From DASSQJ01 sp963730165 (GTDB taxonomy: Bacteria > Actinomycetota > Actinomycetes > Actinomycetales > Dermatophilaceae): a stretch of 64,000 nt of DNA. Under the pieces are notes generated by a model. It was given only the letters and a program-made list of their open reading frames with translations, was not told the origin of the DNA and made no database searches. Location: positions 124,001 through 188,000 of the forward strand of contig CAVSQS010000005.1 of assembly GCA_963730165.1 (NCBI GenBank). The letters run 5' to 3'. A program made the position numbers and the translations under genes. Below, in pieces: positions 41,354 to 49,161 of the stretch (position 1 is its first letter; the number at the start of each line of letters is the position of its first letter).

Positions 41354-42292
41354 TCAGCGGCCGCGGACCGGGAGGTGGGTCGGCGTCGACATCCGGGGGC
41401 CCCGGCGGGGGCGGTGGTGACCGCCGAGCTCGAGCAGTCGCTGGACCCGGTAGCGGTGGCCGCGCCACGGCTCGAGCAGCGCGGCGAGGCCGTCGTCGTC
41501 GACGGGGGTGCCCGTGAGTGCCCAGCCGATGTCCTTGGCCACGTGGTAGTCGCCGAAGCTCACCTCGTCGGCGAGCCCGAGGGCTCGCTGCGCCACCTCC
41601 GCCCAGGTCCACCGACCCACGCCGGGGAGCGAGGTCAACCGCGCTCGCGCGGCGTCGGCAGGCAGCGACACGCACTCGTCGATGCGGCCGGCGTGCCCGA
41701 CCGCCCGCACGACGGTGCGCGAGCGGCCCGGGTCGACGCCGGCCGCCAGCCACTCCCACGACGGGATGGCGCCCCACTCACCCGGAGTCGGCGGGGCGAC
41801 GAGCCGCAGCGACTCACCCGGCCCGGGCGCCGGCTCTCCGAAGCGGCGGACGAGCCGGCGGAAGCCCGCGAACGCCTCCTTGCCGGTGACCTTCTGCTCG
41901 ATGACGGTCGCGACGAGGGACTGCAGGACCAGCCCGTTCGCCGGCACCCGCCAGCCCGGCCGGCGGCGCCACTCCTCGGCGACGACCGGGTGCCGGGCCT
42001 CGAAGCCCCGCGCGTCGTCACCCTCGCCCACCAGCGCGGGCACACGGTCGAGCATCCACCCGGCCCCGCTCCCCCACGCGGTGGCCGTCACCTCCTCGCC
42101 GACCCCACCCGGCACCTCGAGCCGCAGCGTCACCGGGCCGTCGGGGGTGCGCCAGGCGAACCACCACCCACCGTCGTCGCGCCGGCTGGTCGGGTCGCCA
42201 CCTCCTCGGCGGAAGATCGACACGACCGCCCCGAGCGGCACGGGGCGGCTCGCCCGTACCACCCTGACCCGGGCCGGCGCCGGCACGGTCAC
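41354..42292 (-). CDS. DNA-3-methyladenine glycosylase, AlkA/HhH-GPD type
   Basis: A 312-residue base-excision glycosylase. The N-terminal third is an AlkA-N-like beta domain. The helix-hairpin-helix is SLPGVGRWTWAEVAQRALG, followed by the catalytic aspartate in SFGDYHVAKD. LVLQSLVATVIEQKVTGKEA is the DNA-contact helix that precedes it. It removes alkylated purines. The GTG start overlaps the stop of the upstream methyltransferase (GTGA); GTG 42286 is an alternative. Its place at the end of a glycosyltransferase operon is unexpected for a repair enzyme. Confidence 0.88.
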   Translation of the reverse strand: MTVPAPARVRVVRASRPVPLGAVVSIFRRGGGDPTSRRDDGGWWFAWRTPDGPVTLRLEVPGGVGEEVTATAWGSGAGWMLDRVPALVGEGDDARGFEARHPVVAEEWRRRPGWRVPANGLVLQSLVATVIEQKVTGKEAFAGFRRLVRRFGEPAPGPGESLRLVAPPTPGEWGAIPSWEWLAAGVDPGRSRTVVRAVGHAGRIDECVSLPADAARARLTSLPGVGRWTWAEVAQRALGLADEVSFGDYHVAKDIGWALTGTPVDDDGLAALLEPWRGHRYRVQRLLELGGHHRPRRGPRMSTPTHLPVRGR

Positions 42293-43092
42293 CCGACGTG
42301 CCGGGGCGCCACCCGCAGCGGCGGCCCGGCCGGGCTCGAGGCGCCCTTGAAGGCGGCCCAGACGTAGGTGGGCGCGAGCGGCGCGGCCGCGGCCAGGACC
42401 CCACCCGGGACCCGTGCGGCCCATCCCGGGACGTTGTCGTCGGCCGAGAAGGCCGCGGGGTCGGCGAGGACCGGGGCGGTGTAGTCCCACACGTCGAAGG
42501 CCCCGACGAGCCGCCGCAGCCCCGCCGGTGTGTAGTAGCGCTCGTAGTAGTGGTCGCCGCGGCCGGTCCACCGCAGGTACCGGTCCGCGGCCCGTCGGGG
42601 CAGCCACGAGAGGAACGGCAGCCGGTGGTGCGGCTCGAGGACCTGGAGACGGTGGCCGACCCCGAGGTAGAGCAGGCCACCCGGACGCAGCACCCGGTGG
42701 ATGTCGGCGAGCACCGCCTCGGGGTCGACGACGTGCTCGTAGATGTGGTTGAGCACGACGAGGTCGACGGTCGCGTCCTCGAAGGGCAGGTCCTCGCCCC
42801 GGGCCAGCCGGAAGTCGACGCGGTCGCCGAAGCGGGCCCGAGCCCGGGCCAGGCCCGGCTCGTCGATGTCGACGCCGCTCGTCGTCGCACCGGCGAGGGC
42901 GATCTCGTCGGCGATGAAGCCCGCCGAGCAGCCGACGTCGACGGCGCGCAGGCCGGCGAGCGAACCCACCCCGAGGGCGTGCCGGACGACCGCGACGATC
43001 TTGGCCGCCTTCTTCCGACGGGCCTGCTCGTCGAGCATCTTGGCCATGAGCTCGGAGTAGGCCAGCTGCTCCTCGCGCTCCGGCTCGCTCAC
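42289..43092 (-). CDS. class I SAM-dependent methyltransferase
   Basis: A 267-residue protein starting at a GTG that overlaps the upstream stop (GTGA). Motif I is RAVDVGCSAGFIADEIA, motif II SGVDIDE, and motif III/IV VDLVVLNHIYEHVVDPEAVLADIHRVLRPGG. After the core a C-terminal region (YYERYYTPAGLRRLVGAFDVWDYTA) is typical of methyltransferases in glycan and quinone clusters. It is coupled to the LPG-synthase-like gene upstream and to the glycosylase downstream. Substrate unknown; a sugar or lipid carrier is likely from context. Confidence 0.85.
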   Translation of the reverse strand: MSEPEREEQLAYSELMAKMLDEQARRKKAAKIVAVVRHALGVGSLAGLRAVDVGCSAGFIADEIALAGATTSGVDIDEPGLARARARFGDRVDFRLARGEDLPFEDATVDLVVLNHIYEHVVDPEAVLADIHRVLRPGGLLYLGVGHRLQVLEPHHRLPFLSWLPRRAADRYLRWTGRGDHYYERYYTPAGLRRLVGAFDVWDYTAPVLADPAAFSADDNVPGWAARVPGGVLAAAAPLAPTYVWAAFKGASSPAGPPLRVAPRHVG

Positions 43093-44096
43093 CCCTCGGA
43101 TCCTACGAGGTGGTGCCGACGGGCCCACAGCCACGCGGCGCCCGCGACGACGACGTCGACGACGACGGCGAGGAAGCGGGCGACGACGACGACCGCCGCC
43201 GCGGCCGCCGGGCTCATCAGGCTCGCCAGCCCGATGCCGAGGACCGCGTCGCGCAGGCCGATCCCCGCGGGGAGGAGGACGGCGAGCATGCCGAGCACCG
43301 ACGCGAGGGCCAGACCGCAGATCGAGACGTAGAGCAGCGAGCCGGATGCGGCATCCGGCGCGAGGGTGGTGGCCAGCACCCAGACCGCGAGACCGGACAC
43401 GACCCAGGCGGCGACGATCCAGCCCATGCAGCGGACCACCGCACTGCCGCTCAGCTCGTGCTCGAGCGGCTCACGGCGCAGCAGGCGCAGGCCGCGCGCC
43501 ACCGCCCGGTTGAGCAACGGCGGCCAGAGCGCGACGAGGGCCAGCGCGACGGCGCCGACGACCCACCACGGCGACACGGCCTCGTGGCCGGCGAGCAGGA
43601 GGGGCACCGCGGGGAGGCCCACGACCGCGCCGCCGAGCACGGACAGGCCGAGCATGATGACCCCGGCCACTGCCATCCGTCGCCGGGGGATGCGCAGACG
43701 CGCCCCCATCTCGGTCTGCGCGACGACCGACCAGACCGACCCGGGCACGTACTTGCCCAGCTGGCCGACGAGGAAGATGCTCGCCGCCGGAGGCAGCTCG
43801 AGGTCGGTGCCCAGGTCGCGCAGCAGCACTCGCCAGCCGAGCATCGTGAAGACCGGTGGCAGGAGCCCGACGAGGAACGAGGTGAGAACCGCGCCCCAGC
43901 TGAGCCGCTCCAGCTGTTCGGACACCGCCGCCCAGTTGCGCCACAGGGTGACCGCGACGGCGAGGAGCACCGCGACGACGAGCACGTAGCGGGCGACGTC
44001 GACGGCCCGGCGCCGGGAGGATCGGAGCGCGGCCGAGGCGGACGGGCCCTCCCCCGCGGGGTCAGAGGCCTCGGGCAGCGGGGGCGGCTCGGTCAC
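43089..44096 (-). CDS. LPG-synthase-type membrane protein (UPF0104)
   Basis: A 335-residue protein with eight or more helices and the UPF0104/LPG_synthase_TM layout: VGQLGKYVPGSVWSVVAQTEMG near residue 110 and LLPAGIGLRDAVLGIGLASL near residue 275 are conserved family blocks. In MprF the domain flips lysyl-PG; isolated copies in glycan clusters are thought to act on lipid-linked sugars. It lacks the aminoacyl-transferase domain. One base separates its GTG start from the GT4 stop, so it is coupled to it. Confidence 0.8.
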   Translation of the reverse strand: MTEPPPLPEASDPAGEGPSASAALRSSRRRAVDVARYVLVVAVLLAVAVTLWRNWAAVSEQLERLSWGAVLTSFLVGLLPPVFTMLGWRVLLRDLGTDLELPPAASIFLVGQLGKYVPGSVWSVVAQTEMGARLRIPRRRMAVAGVIMLGLSVLGGAVVGLPAVPLLLAGHEAVSPWWVVGAVALALVALWPPLLNRAVARGLRLLRREPLEHELSGSAVVRCMGWIVAAWVVSGLAVWVLATTLAPDAASGSLLYVSICGLALASVLGMLAVLLPAGIGLRDAVLGIGLASLMSPAAAAAVVVVARFLAVVVDVVVAGAAWLWARRHHLVGSEG

Positions 44097-44097
44097 C

Positions 44098-46008
44098 TCA
44101 CTTCCTCCGGAAGGTCAGCCGCAGGACGGCGTACGCGGTCGCGTCACCGACCGCCGCGCCGAGGCGGGCGGTCCGCATCCGCTCGAGGAGGTCGCCGTCG
44201 ACGTCGCCGACGAGCACGAGGCCGAGGTCGTCGGCCCGGGCGAGGACCCCGCGGACGTCCGCCGGCCGGACGGCGAAGTCGGGGTCGTCGTCGCCGATCG
44301 GCACGGTGAGCAGGAGCAGCCCCCCGCTGCGCAGCGCCCAGGACGCCTGGCCGACGACGGCATCGACGTCGCTCGCTGTGCAGCCCCGCGGGTGCAGCCG
44401 CGCGATGACGTCGAGGCTCGCCGTGTCGACGTCGAGCACCTCGACCGCAGCGCGCCGGCCGGTCAGCTCGAGCTCGACCGGCGCGAATCCCAGCGAGCGG
44501 GCCCAGCGCGAGAACGGGCTGCCCGACCCGGACTCGTCGACGACGACCGCAGTGCGGTGCCGGTCGTCGAGGACGCGCACGAGCGCCGCGACACCGCCGA
44601 GGGCCGCCCACGCGGCGACCGCGTCGCGGGCCCGCGGCAGACCGAGGTGCCGGGCGAGCTCGACCGCCGCGAGCGCCTCGGCGTCGACCGCGAGCAGGTC
44701 GGTCGCCCGGATCTCCTCGGGCAGGTCGGCCGGGGAGAGCTCGAGGACCGGGTCCCGGCGCGCCCGCAGCCCGGCGACGCCGGCCCGCACCCGCGCGACC
44801 GGCCCCACCGGGACGGCGGACACCGGCTCGGGCTCCTCGGGCGCAGCCGGCAGGGCCGCGACCGCCTCGACCGCCCCGACGTAGTGGGCCCACGGACCGG
44901 CGAGGTCGGGCTCGTGCACCTGGCCCGCGAGGGCCGCGACGGCGCCCGGCTCGGCGAGGCGGCGCAGGGCCGCGACGAGCGCGGCCCGGTCCGAGGGCGG
45001 CACGAGCAGGCCGTCGACCCCGTCACGGACCTGCGCGGGGAAGGTGCCGACGGCGCTGGCGAGGACGGGCAGGCCGTGCCGCTGCGCGAGCAGGACGTTC
45101 TGCGAGGCCGTCGCGGAGCGGTACGTCAGGGCCAGCACGTCGTGGCGGGCGAGGAGCCCGGCGATCCGGTCGGCGGGGACGTAGCCGCCGTGGACCTCGA
45201 CCCGACCGGCGAGCCGCGGGTCCGCGGCGAGGTCCCGGACGCGCTGGCCGGCGTCTCCCCAGAGCTCCCCCGCGACGGTGAGCGTGACGCCGTCGACGTC
45301 GCGCAGGGCGTCGAGCAGCAGGTCGATCCCCTTGTAGTCGCGGACGATGCCGAGCGCGAGGAGGCGGACGGGGCCCTCGTGCGCCGGCCGCGGCTCAGGG
45401 GGCCCGCCGGGCAGGTGCGGGGGCAGGTCGAGCTCGCGGACCCGGGCCGCGCCCAGGGCGGTGGCCGTCCGGGCCTGCTCGTCGGAGTGGACGACGACCG
45501 CGTCCGCGCGCCGCAGCAGCGAGGTGACGAGCCGGCGGTCGCCCGGGTGGCCCTCGTGCGGCAGGACGTTGTGGGCGACGACGACGACGCGCGGTCCGCC
45601 TCGCCCGGCTCCGGCGGCGCGCAGGAGCGCGAGGTGGGCCGGGACACCGGCCGGGATGACGTGGACGAGGACGACGACGTCGACGTCGCGCAGGCGCCGA
45701 CCGGTGCGCACCCACGTGTCGGGACGGGCCCACGAGAGGACCCGCAGCGTCCGCGGGAACGGCGGCACGTCGGGCGCCCCACCGGGAACGGCCTGCTCAC
45801 CGGGGTAGAGCAGCGAGGGGTAGAGATGGCTCCACGACACGAGGGTGACGTCGTGGCCGGCGTCGGCGAGCTCGTGGGCGAGGGTCGTCGTGTGCGCGGC
45901 GACGCCGCCCTTGAACGGGTGCGTCGGGCCGACGACGGCGACGCGCAGGGCCGCGTCGGAACCGGCGGCGGCCGCACGGCCGCCGTCGACCGGCCCGGCG
46001 TCAGACAC
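44098..46008 (-). CDS. family 4 glycosyltransferase fused to a methyltransferase-like domain
   Basis: A 636-residue protein. Residues 20-375 form a GT-B fold: VAVVGPTHPFKGGVAAHTT at the N-terminus, HNVLPHEGH, and the GT4 donor-site region RLLALGIVRDYKGIDLLLDAL with YRSATASQNVLLAQRHGLPVL. After a Pro/Glu-rich linker, residues 420-636 look like a class I methyltransferase (VEVLDVDTASLDVIARL, ALRSGGLLLLTVPIG), but the SAM-binding glycine motif is degenerate (VVDESGSGSPFSRWA). The start GTG lies within the end of the GT2 gene (8-bp overlap). Confidence 0.8.
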   Translation of the reverse strand: MSDAGPVDGGRAAAAGSDAALRVAVVGPTHPFKGGVAAHTTTLAHELADAGHDVTLVSWSHLYPSLLYPGEQAVPGGAPDVPPFPRTLRVLSWARPDTWVRTGRRLRDVDVVVLVHVIPAGVPAHLALLRAAGAGRGGPRVVVVAHNVLPHEGHPGDRRLVTSLLRRADAVVVHSDEQARTATALGAARVRELDLPPHLPGGPPEPRPAHEGPVRLLALGIVRDYKGIDLLLDALRDVDGVTLTVAGELWGDAGQRVRDLAADPRLAGRVEVHGGYVPADRIAGLLARHDVLALTYRSATASQNVLLAQRHGLPVLASAVGTFPAQVRDGVDGLLVPPSDRAALVAALRRLAEPGAVAALAGQVHEPDLAGPWAHYVGAVEAVAALPAAPEEPEPVSAVPVGPVARVRAGVAGLRARRDPVLELSPADLPEEIRATDLLAVDAEALAAVELARHLGLPRARDAVAAWAALGGVAALVRVLDDRHRTAVVVDESGSGSPFSRWARSLGFAPVELELTGRRAAVEVLDVDTASLDVIARLHPRGCTASDVDAVVGQASWALRSGGLLLLTVPIGDDDPDFAVRPADVRGVLARADDLGLVLVGDVDGDLLERMRTARLGAAVGDATAYAVLRLTFRRK

Positions 46009-47146
46009 CGTCGCGCGACCGGACGACGAGGTCGGAGAGCAGCGCCAGCGAGGCGATCATGATGCCGCTGACGACGAGGAGCACGGTGCTCGCCGGGAAG
46101 TAGAACGGGTGCCGCACCATGTCGACGACCGCCTTGACGAACCCGATGCCGACCAGCCACAGGGCCGGGGGCATGAGCACCTTGAGCGGGTCGAAGTACA
46201 TGACCATCCGCAGCACCTGGAGGATGTAGCGGTAGGCGTCGTGGAGGAAGTGGAACTTGCTGACGCCCTCGCGCTTGGCGTACGTCGTGTCGACGTACTT
46301 GATGTCGTGCTGGTTCGACAGGAACGCGATCGTGATGGTCGTGACGCAGGAGAAGCCGGCCGGCAGCAGCCGCAGGTACGGCAGCGACACCTCGCGCCGG
46401 AAGGCCCGCAGCCCGGAGTTCAGGTCGGGGATGCGGGTCTTGGTCAGCCACTCGGCCACCTTGCGGATGAACCACTTCGCGGGCACCCGGGCCCACTTGT
46501 GGGTGCCCTCCTCGGTGGTCCGGGCACCGACCACCTGGTCGTAGGTGGGGTCCTCGCGCAGGATCCGCACGAGCTCGGGGATGCGCTCGTTCTCGTAGGT
46601 CATGTCGGCGTCGGTCCAGACGACGATCTCGCCGCGGGCCTGCTGGGTGCCGATCCGCCGTGCCGTGCCGGAGCCGCCGTTGCGGCGGAAGGGCAGGACC
46701 CGAACGTGCGGGTGCTCGAGCATCGCGTGACGCAGCACGTCGAGGGTGTCGTCGGTCGAGGCGTCGTCGATGCAGAGCAGCTCGTAGGTGAGCTCGCTCG
46801 CCTCGAGCGCGGCGCTGATCCGCTCGATCTCGCGCAGCACGTGCGCGCCCTCGTTGTAGCAGGGCAGGACGACGGTCACGTAGGGCACGGGGCCGGGCCC
46901 GTCGGGTCCGTCCTCGATGACGTGACCGGGTCCGTGCTCCCGGGCCGCGGGGGCCTCGCGGCGGCGGGTCCCGGGGCCGTCGTCACCACGTCCGGCCCGC
47001 TCCCCCGCCCGGACGTCGACGCGCTCGGTGGGGGTGGACAGCTGCTGGGTCGCGGCGGCGTGGACGGCGCCGTGGTCGGCGTCGTCGGCCGCGGGGGCGG
47101 GCTGCGCCGGGTCGCCCGTCGGCCTCGGGTCGTCGTGCGAGTTCAT
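46001..47146 (-). CDS. family 2 glycosyltransferase, DPM1/GtrB-like, membrane anchored
   Basis: A 381-residue protein. The first 85 residues are acidic and disordered. The GT-A core has YVTVVLPCYNEG (88-99), DDASTDDTL, and the metal motif DADMTYENERIP. Two C-terminal helices (about 320-340 and 350-372) anchor it, as in GtrB-type polyprenyl-phosphate sugar synthases. It is first in the reverse operon GT2-GT4-flippase-methyltransferase-glycosylase. TAGGCT 8 nt before ATG 47146 indicates a leaderless message. Confidence 0.87.
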   Translation of the reverse strand: MNSHDDPRPTGDPAQPAPAADDADHGAVHAAATQQLSTPTERVDVRAGERAGRGDDGPGTRRREAPAAREHGPGHVIEDGPDGPGPVPYVTVVLPCYNEGAHVLREIERISAALEASELTYELLCIDDASTDDTLDVLRHAMLEHPHVRVLPFRRNGGSGTARRIGTQQARGEIVVWTDADMTYENERIPELVRILREDPTYDQVVGARTTEEGTHKWARVPAKWFIRKVAEWLTKTRIPDLNSGLRAFRREVSLPYLRLLPAGFSCVTTITIAFLSNQHDIKYVDTTYAKREGVSKFHFLHDAYRYILQVLRMVMYFDPLKVLMPPALWLVGIGFVKAVVDMVRHPFYFPASTVLLVVSGIMIASLALLSDLVVRSRDGV

Positions 47147-47154
47147 CGGCGGTG

Positions 47155-47160
47155 AGCCTA
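47155..47160 (-). promoter_or_regulatory. -10 box TAGGCT, leaderless start of GT2 operon
   Basis: TAGGCT on the reverse strand ends 8 nt before ATG 47146; no ribosome-binding site. Confidence 0.5.
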
Positions 47161-47225
47161 CCGGCGGAAGCAGTCCGGCCCGACCATCCGCCCCGGCCCC
47201 GGCGCCGGCCCCGCACCCGGGGAGG

Positions 47226-48230
47226 CTAGGCGTCCGCGACGAGGCGGGCGACTGCCCGTTCGATCGCCGCCTGGCGCGCGGTCTCGTCGCGGTGGCGCCG
47301 GCGGAGGGTCGCCGCGATGGTCACCCCGTCCTCGTACCGGTCGAGGACGCGGGGGTCGATGTAGGAGCCCTTCGCGATCGCGGGGGTGTTCCCGAGGTAG
47401 TCGGCCACCTCCGCCACGGCCGCCCGGACAGCCCGCCGCCGCGATGCCGCCGTGTCCCCGCGCTCGGCGGACCCGGCCAGCGAGACCGCGGCGAGCACCG
47501 TCGCGTGCCAGGTGCGGAAGTCCTTGGCGGTGAGGTCCTCGGCGACCATCTGCGAGATGTAGTCGTTGACCGCCCCCGCCTGGAGGTCGGCCCAGCGCGA
47601 CCCGTCCTTGTAGGCGAGCAGCCGGCTCGACCCGCCCCGGCGGCGGCGCATCACGTCGAGGGCCTCGATGACCTGCCGGTCGCCGATGGTGATCGTGTGC
47701 TCGATGCCCGACTTGCCGACGAAGCGGAAGACGAGCTCGCCGCCGCGGCGGCGCACGTGCCGGCGTTCGAGCGTGGTGAGGCCGAAGGACCCGTTGGCGT
47801 CGGCGTAGGCATCCGAGCCGATCCGGAAGTAGCCGAGGTCGAGCAGCCGGGTGGCGACTGCGGCCGCGCGGCTCAACGGCATCCCCTCGGTGCCGAGGTC
47901 GGCGAGGATGCGTTCGCGCGCCGTGGCCAGGCGCGCCCCGGCCGCGCCGACCCGGTCGAACTTCAGCGCGTCCCGCTTGGCGCGCCACTCGGGGTGGTAG
48001 AGGTACTGGCGTCGACCCGCCGCGTCGGTCCCGACGGCCTGGATGTGGCCGTTGGGGACGGGGCAGATCCACACCTCCTCCCAGGCGGGCGGGATCGCGA
48101 GGGCGGTGATCCGCGCCACCTCCTCGGCCGGCAACGGTGCGCCCGAGTCGTCGCGGTAGGAGAAGTGCCGACCGGACCGTCGGCGGGTCCAGCCCCTCGA
48201 CCGCGGGGAGACCCGCCGCAACCTCGCCAT
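47226..48230 (-). CDS. DNA topoisomerase IB (poxvirus-type)
   Basis: A 334-residue type IB topoisomerase, which relaxes DNA supercoils by transient 3'-phosphotyrosyl linkage. The N-terminal DNA-binding part has WICPVPNGHIQAVGTDAAGR and RQYLYHPEWR; the catalytic domain has RVGKSGIEHTITI-type sequence, DFRTWHATVLAA (catalytic basic residues and His) and NTPAIAKGSYIDPRV with the attacking Tyr. All are characteristic of the short bacterial/viral enzyme. TACAGT 7 nt before ATG 48230 suggests a leaderless message. It is divergent from the inositol-phosphatase-like gene. Confidence 0.9.
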   Translation of the reverse strand: MARLRRVSPRSRGWTRRRSGRHFSYRDDSGAPLPAEEVARITALAIPPAWEEVWICPVPNGHIQAVGTDAAGRRQYLYHPEWRAKRDALKFDRVGAAGARLATARERILADLGTEGMPLSRAAAVATRLLDLGYFRIGSDAYADANGSFGLTTLERRHVRRRGGELVFRFVGKSGIEHTITIGDRQVIEALDVMRRRRGGSSRLLAYKDGSRWADLQAGAVNDYISQMVAEDLTAKDFRTWHATVLAAVSLAGSAERGDTAASRRRAVRAAVAEVADYLGNTPAIAKGSYIDPRVLDRYEDGVTIAATLRRRHRDETARQAAIERAVARLVADA

Positions 48231-48237
48231 GTCCGGC

Positions 48238-48243
48238 ACTGTA
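48238..48243 (-). promoter_or_regulatory. -10 box TACAGT, leaderless start of topoisomerase gene
   Basis: TACAGT on the reverse strand ends 7 nt before ATG 48230; no ribosome-binding site. Confidence 0.5.
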
Positions 48244-48342
48244 GGCGCTGACAGGCGTCTGACCTGCGTCGTCGACGGCCGTCCTCGGTGGCCGCCGCGC
48301 ACCGGTTTGGTCGTTCGCACCGCGCTGTGCAAGCGTTCCGCC

Positions 48343-49140
48343 ATGACCGGCCTGTCCACCGACGCCGTGCTCGACCTCCTCCGAGAGGTCGCGGACGAGG
48401 TCATCGCGCCCCGCTTCCGCTCGCTCTCCGACGGCGAGGTCATGGAGAAGAACCCCGGCGACCTCGTCACCGTCGCCGACCACGAGGCAGAGGCCCGCAT
48501 CACCGCGCGGCTGCTCGACGCCTACCCGGGCGCGGTGGTCCTCGGGGAGGAGGCCTTCGCCGACGACCACCGCCTCATGGACCGCTACCTCGCGGCCGAG
48601 CACGCCTTCACGGTCGATCCGGTCGACGGGACGAAGAACTTCGTCAGTGGCTCCCCCGACCACGCCGTCATGGTCGCCGAGGTCGTCGGCGGCCGGACGA
48701 GCCGGGCCTGGGTCCTCCAGCCGGCCCACGACGTGGCGTGGGTGGCCGAGCGGGGGGCCGGCACCTACCGCGACGGGGAGCGGATGACGACCCACCCGGT
48801 CGAGGAGGGACGCGACCCGCAGGGCGTGACCTCGATGTGGGCCCTGCGCGGGCACGCGCTCGACGGCCTGCCGCCGATGCGCCTCTCGTGGGTCTGCTGC
48901 GGCGTCGACTACCCGCGCCTCATCGAGGGTGACACCGACTACATCCTCTACTCCAGGTCGCACCCGTGGGACCACGCCCCCGGCTCGCTGCTCGTCACCG
49001 AGGCGGGCGGCACCGTGGCCCACCCCGACGGCACGCCCTACCACCCGCGCTCGCGCCGGCCCGGTCTCGTCGTCGCCGTCGACGCGCACACGTGCAGTGC
49101 GGTCCGCCGTCGCGCCGAGCACGCCTTCGAGCGCGACTGA
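48343..49140 (+). CDS. inositol monophosphatase-family phosphatase
   Basis: A 265-residue Mg-dependent phosphatase. Metal sites: GEE (68-70), DPVDGTKNF (92-100) and SHPWDHAPGSLLVTEAGG near residue 215, the complete IMPase signature set. The DPVDGTKNF form is shared by inositol-1-phosphatases and histidinol-phosphatases of the HisN type, so the substrate is not certain. ATG 48343; no obvious ribosome site. Convergent with the ClC gene (21-bp gap). Confidence 0.88.
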   Translation: MTGLSTDAVLDLLREVADEVIAPRFRSLSDGEVMEKNPGDLVTVADHEAEARITARLLDAYPGAVVLGEEAFADDHRLMDRYLAAEHAFTVDPVDGTKNFVSGSPDHAVMVAEVVGGRTSRAWVLQPAHDVAWVAERGAGTYRDGERMTTHPVEEGRDPQGVTSMWALRGHALDGLPPMRLSWVCCGVDYPRLIEGDTDYILYSRSHPWDHAPGSLLVTEAGGTVAHPDGTPYHPRSRRPGLVVAVDAHTCSAVRRRAEHAFERD

Positions 49141-49161
49141 CCACCGCCCTGGCCGCCGGGG

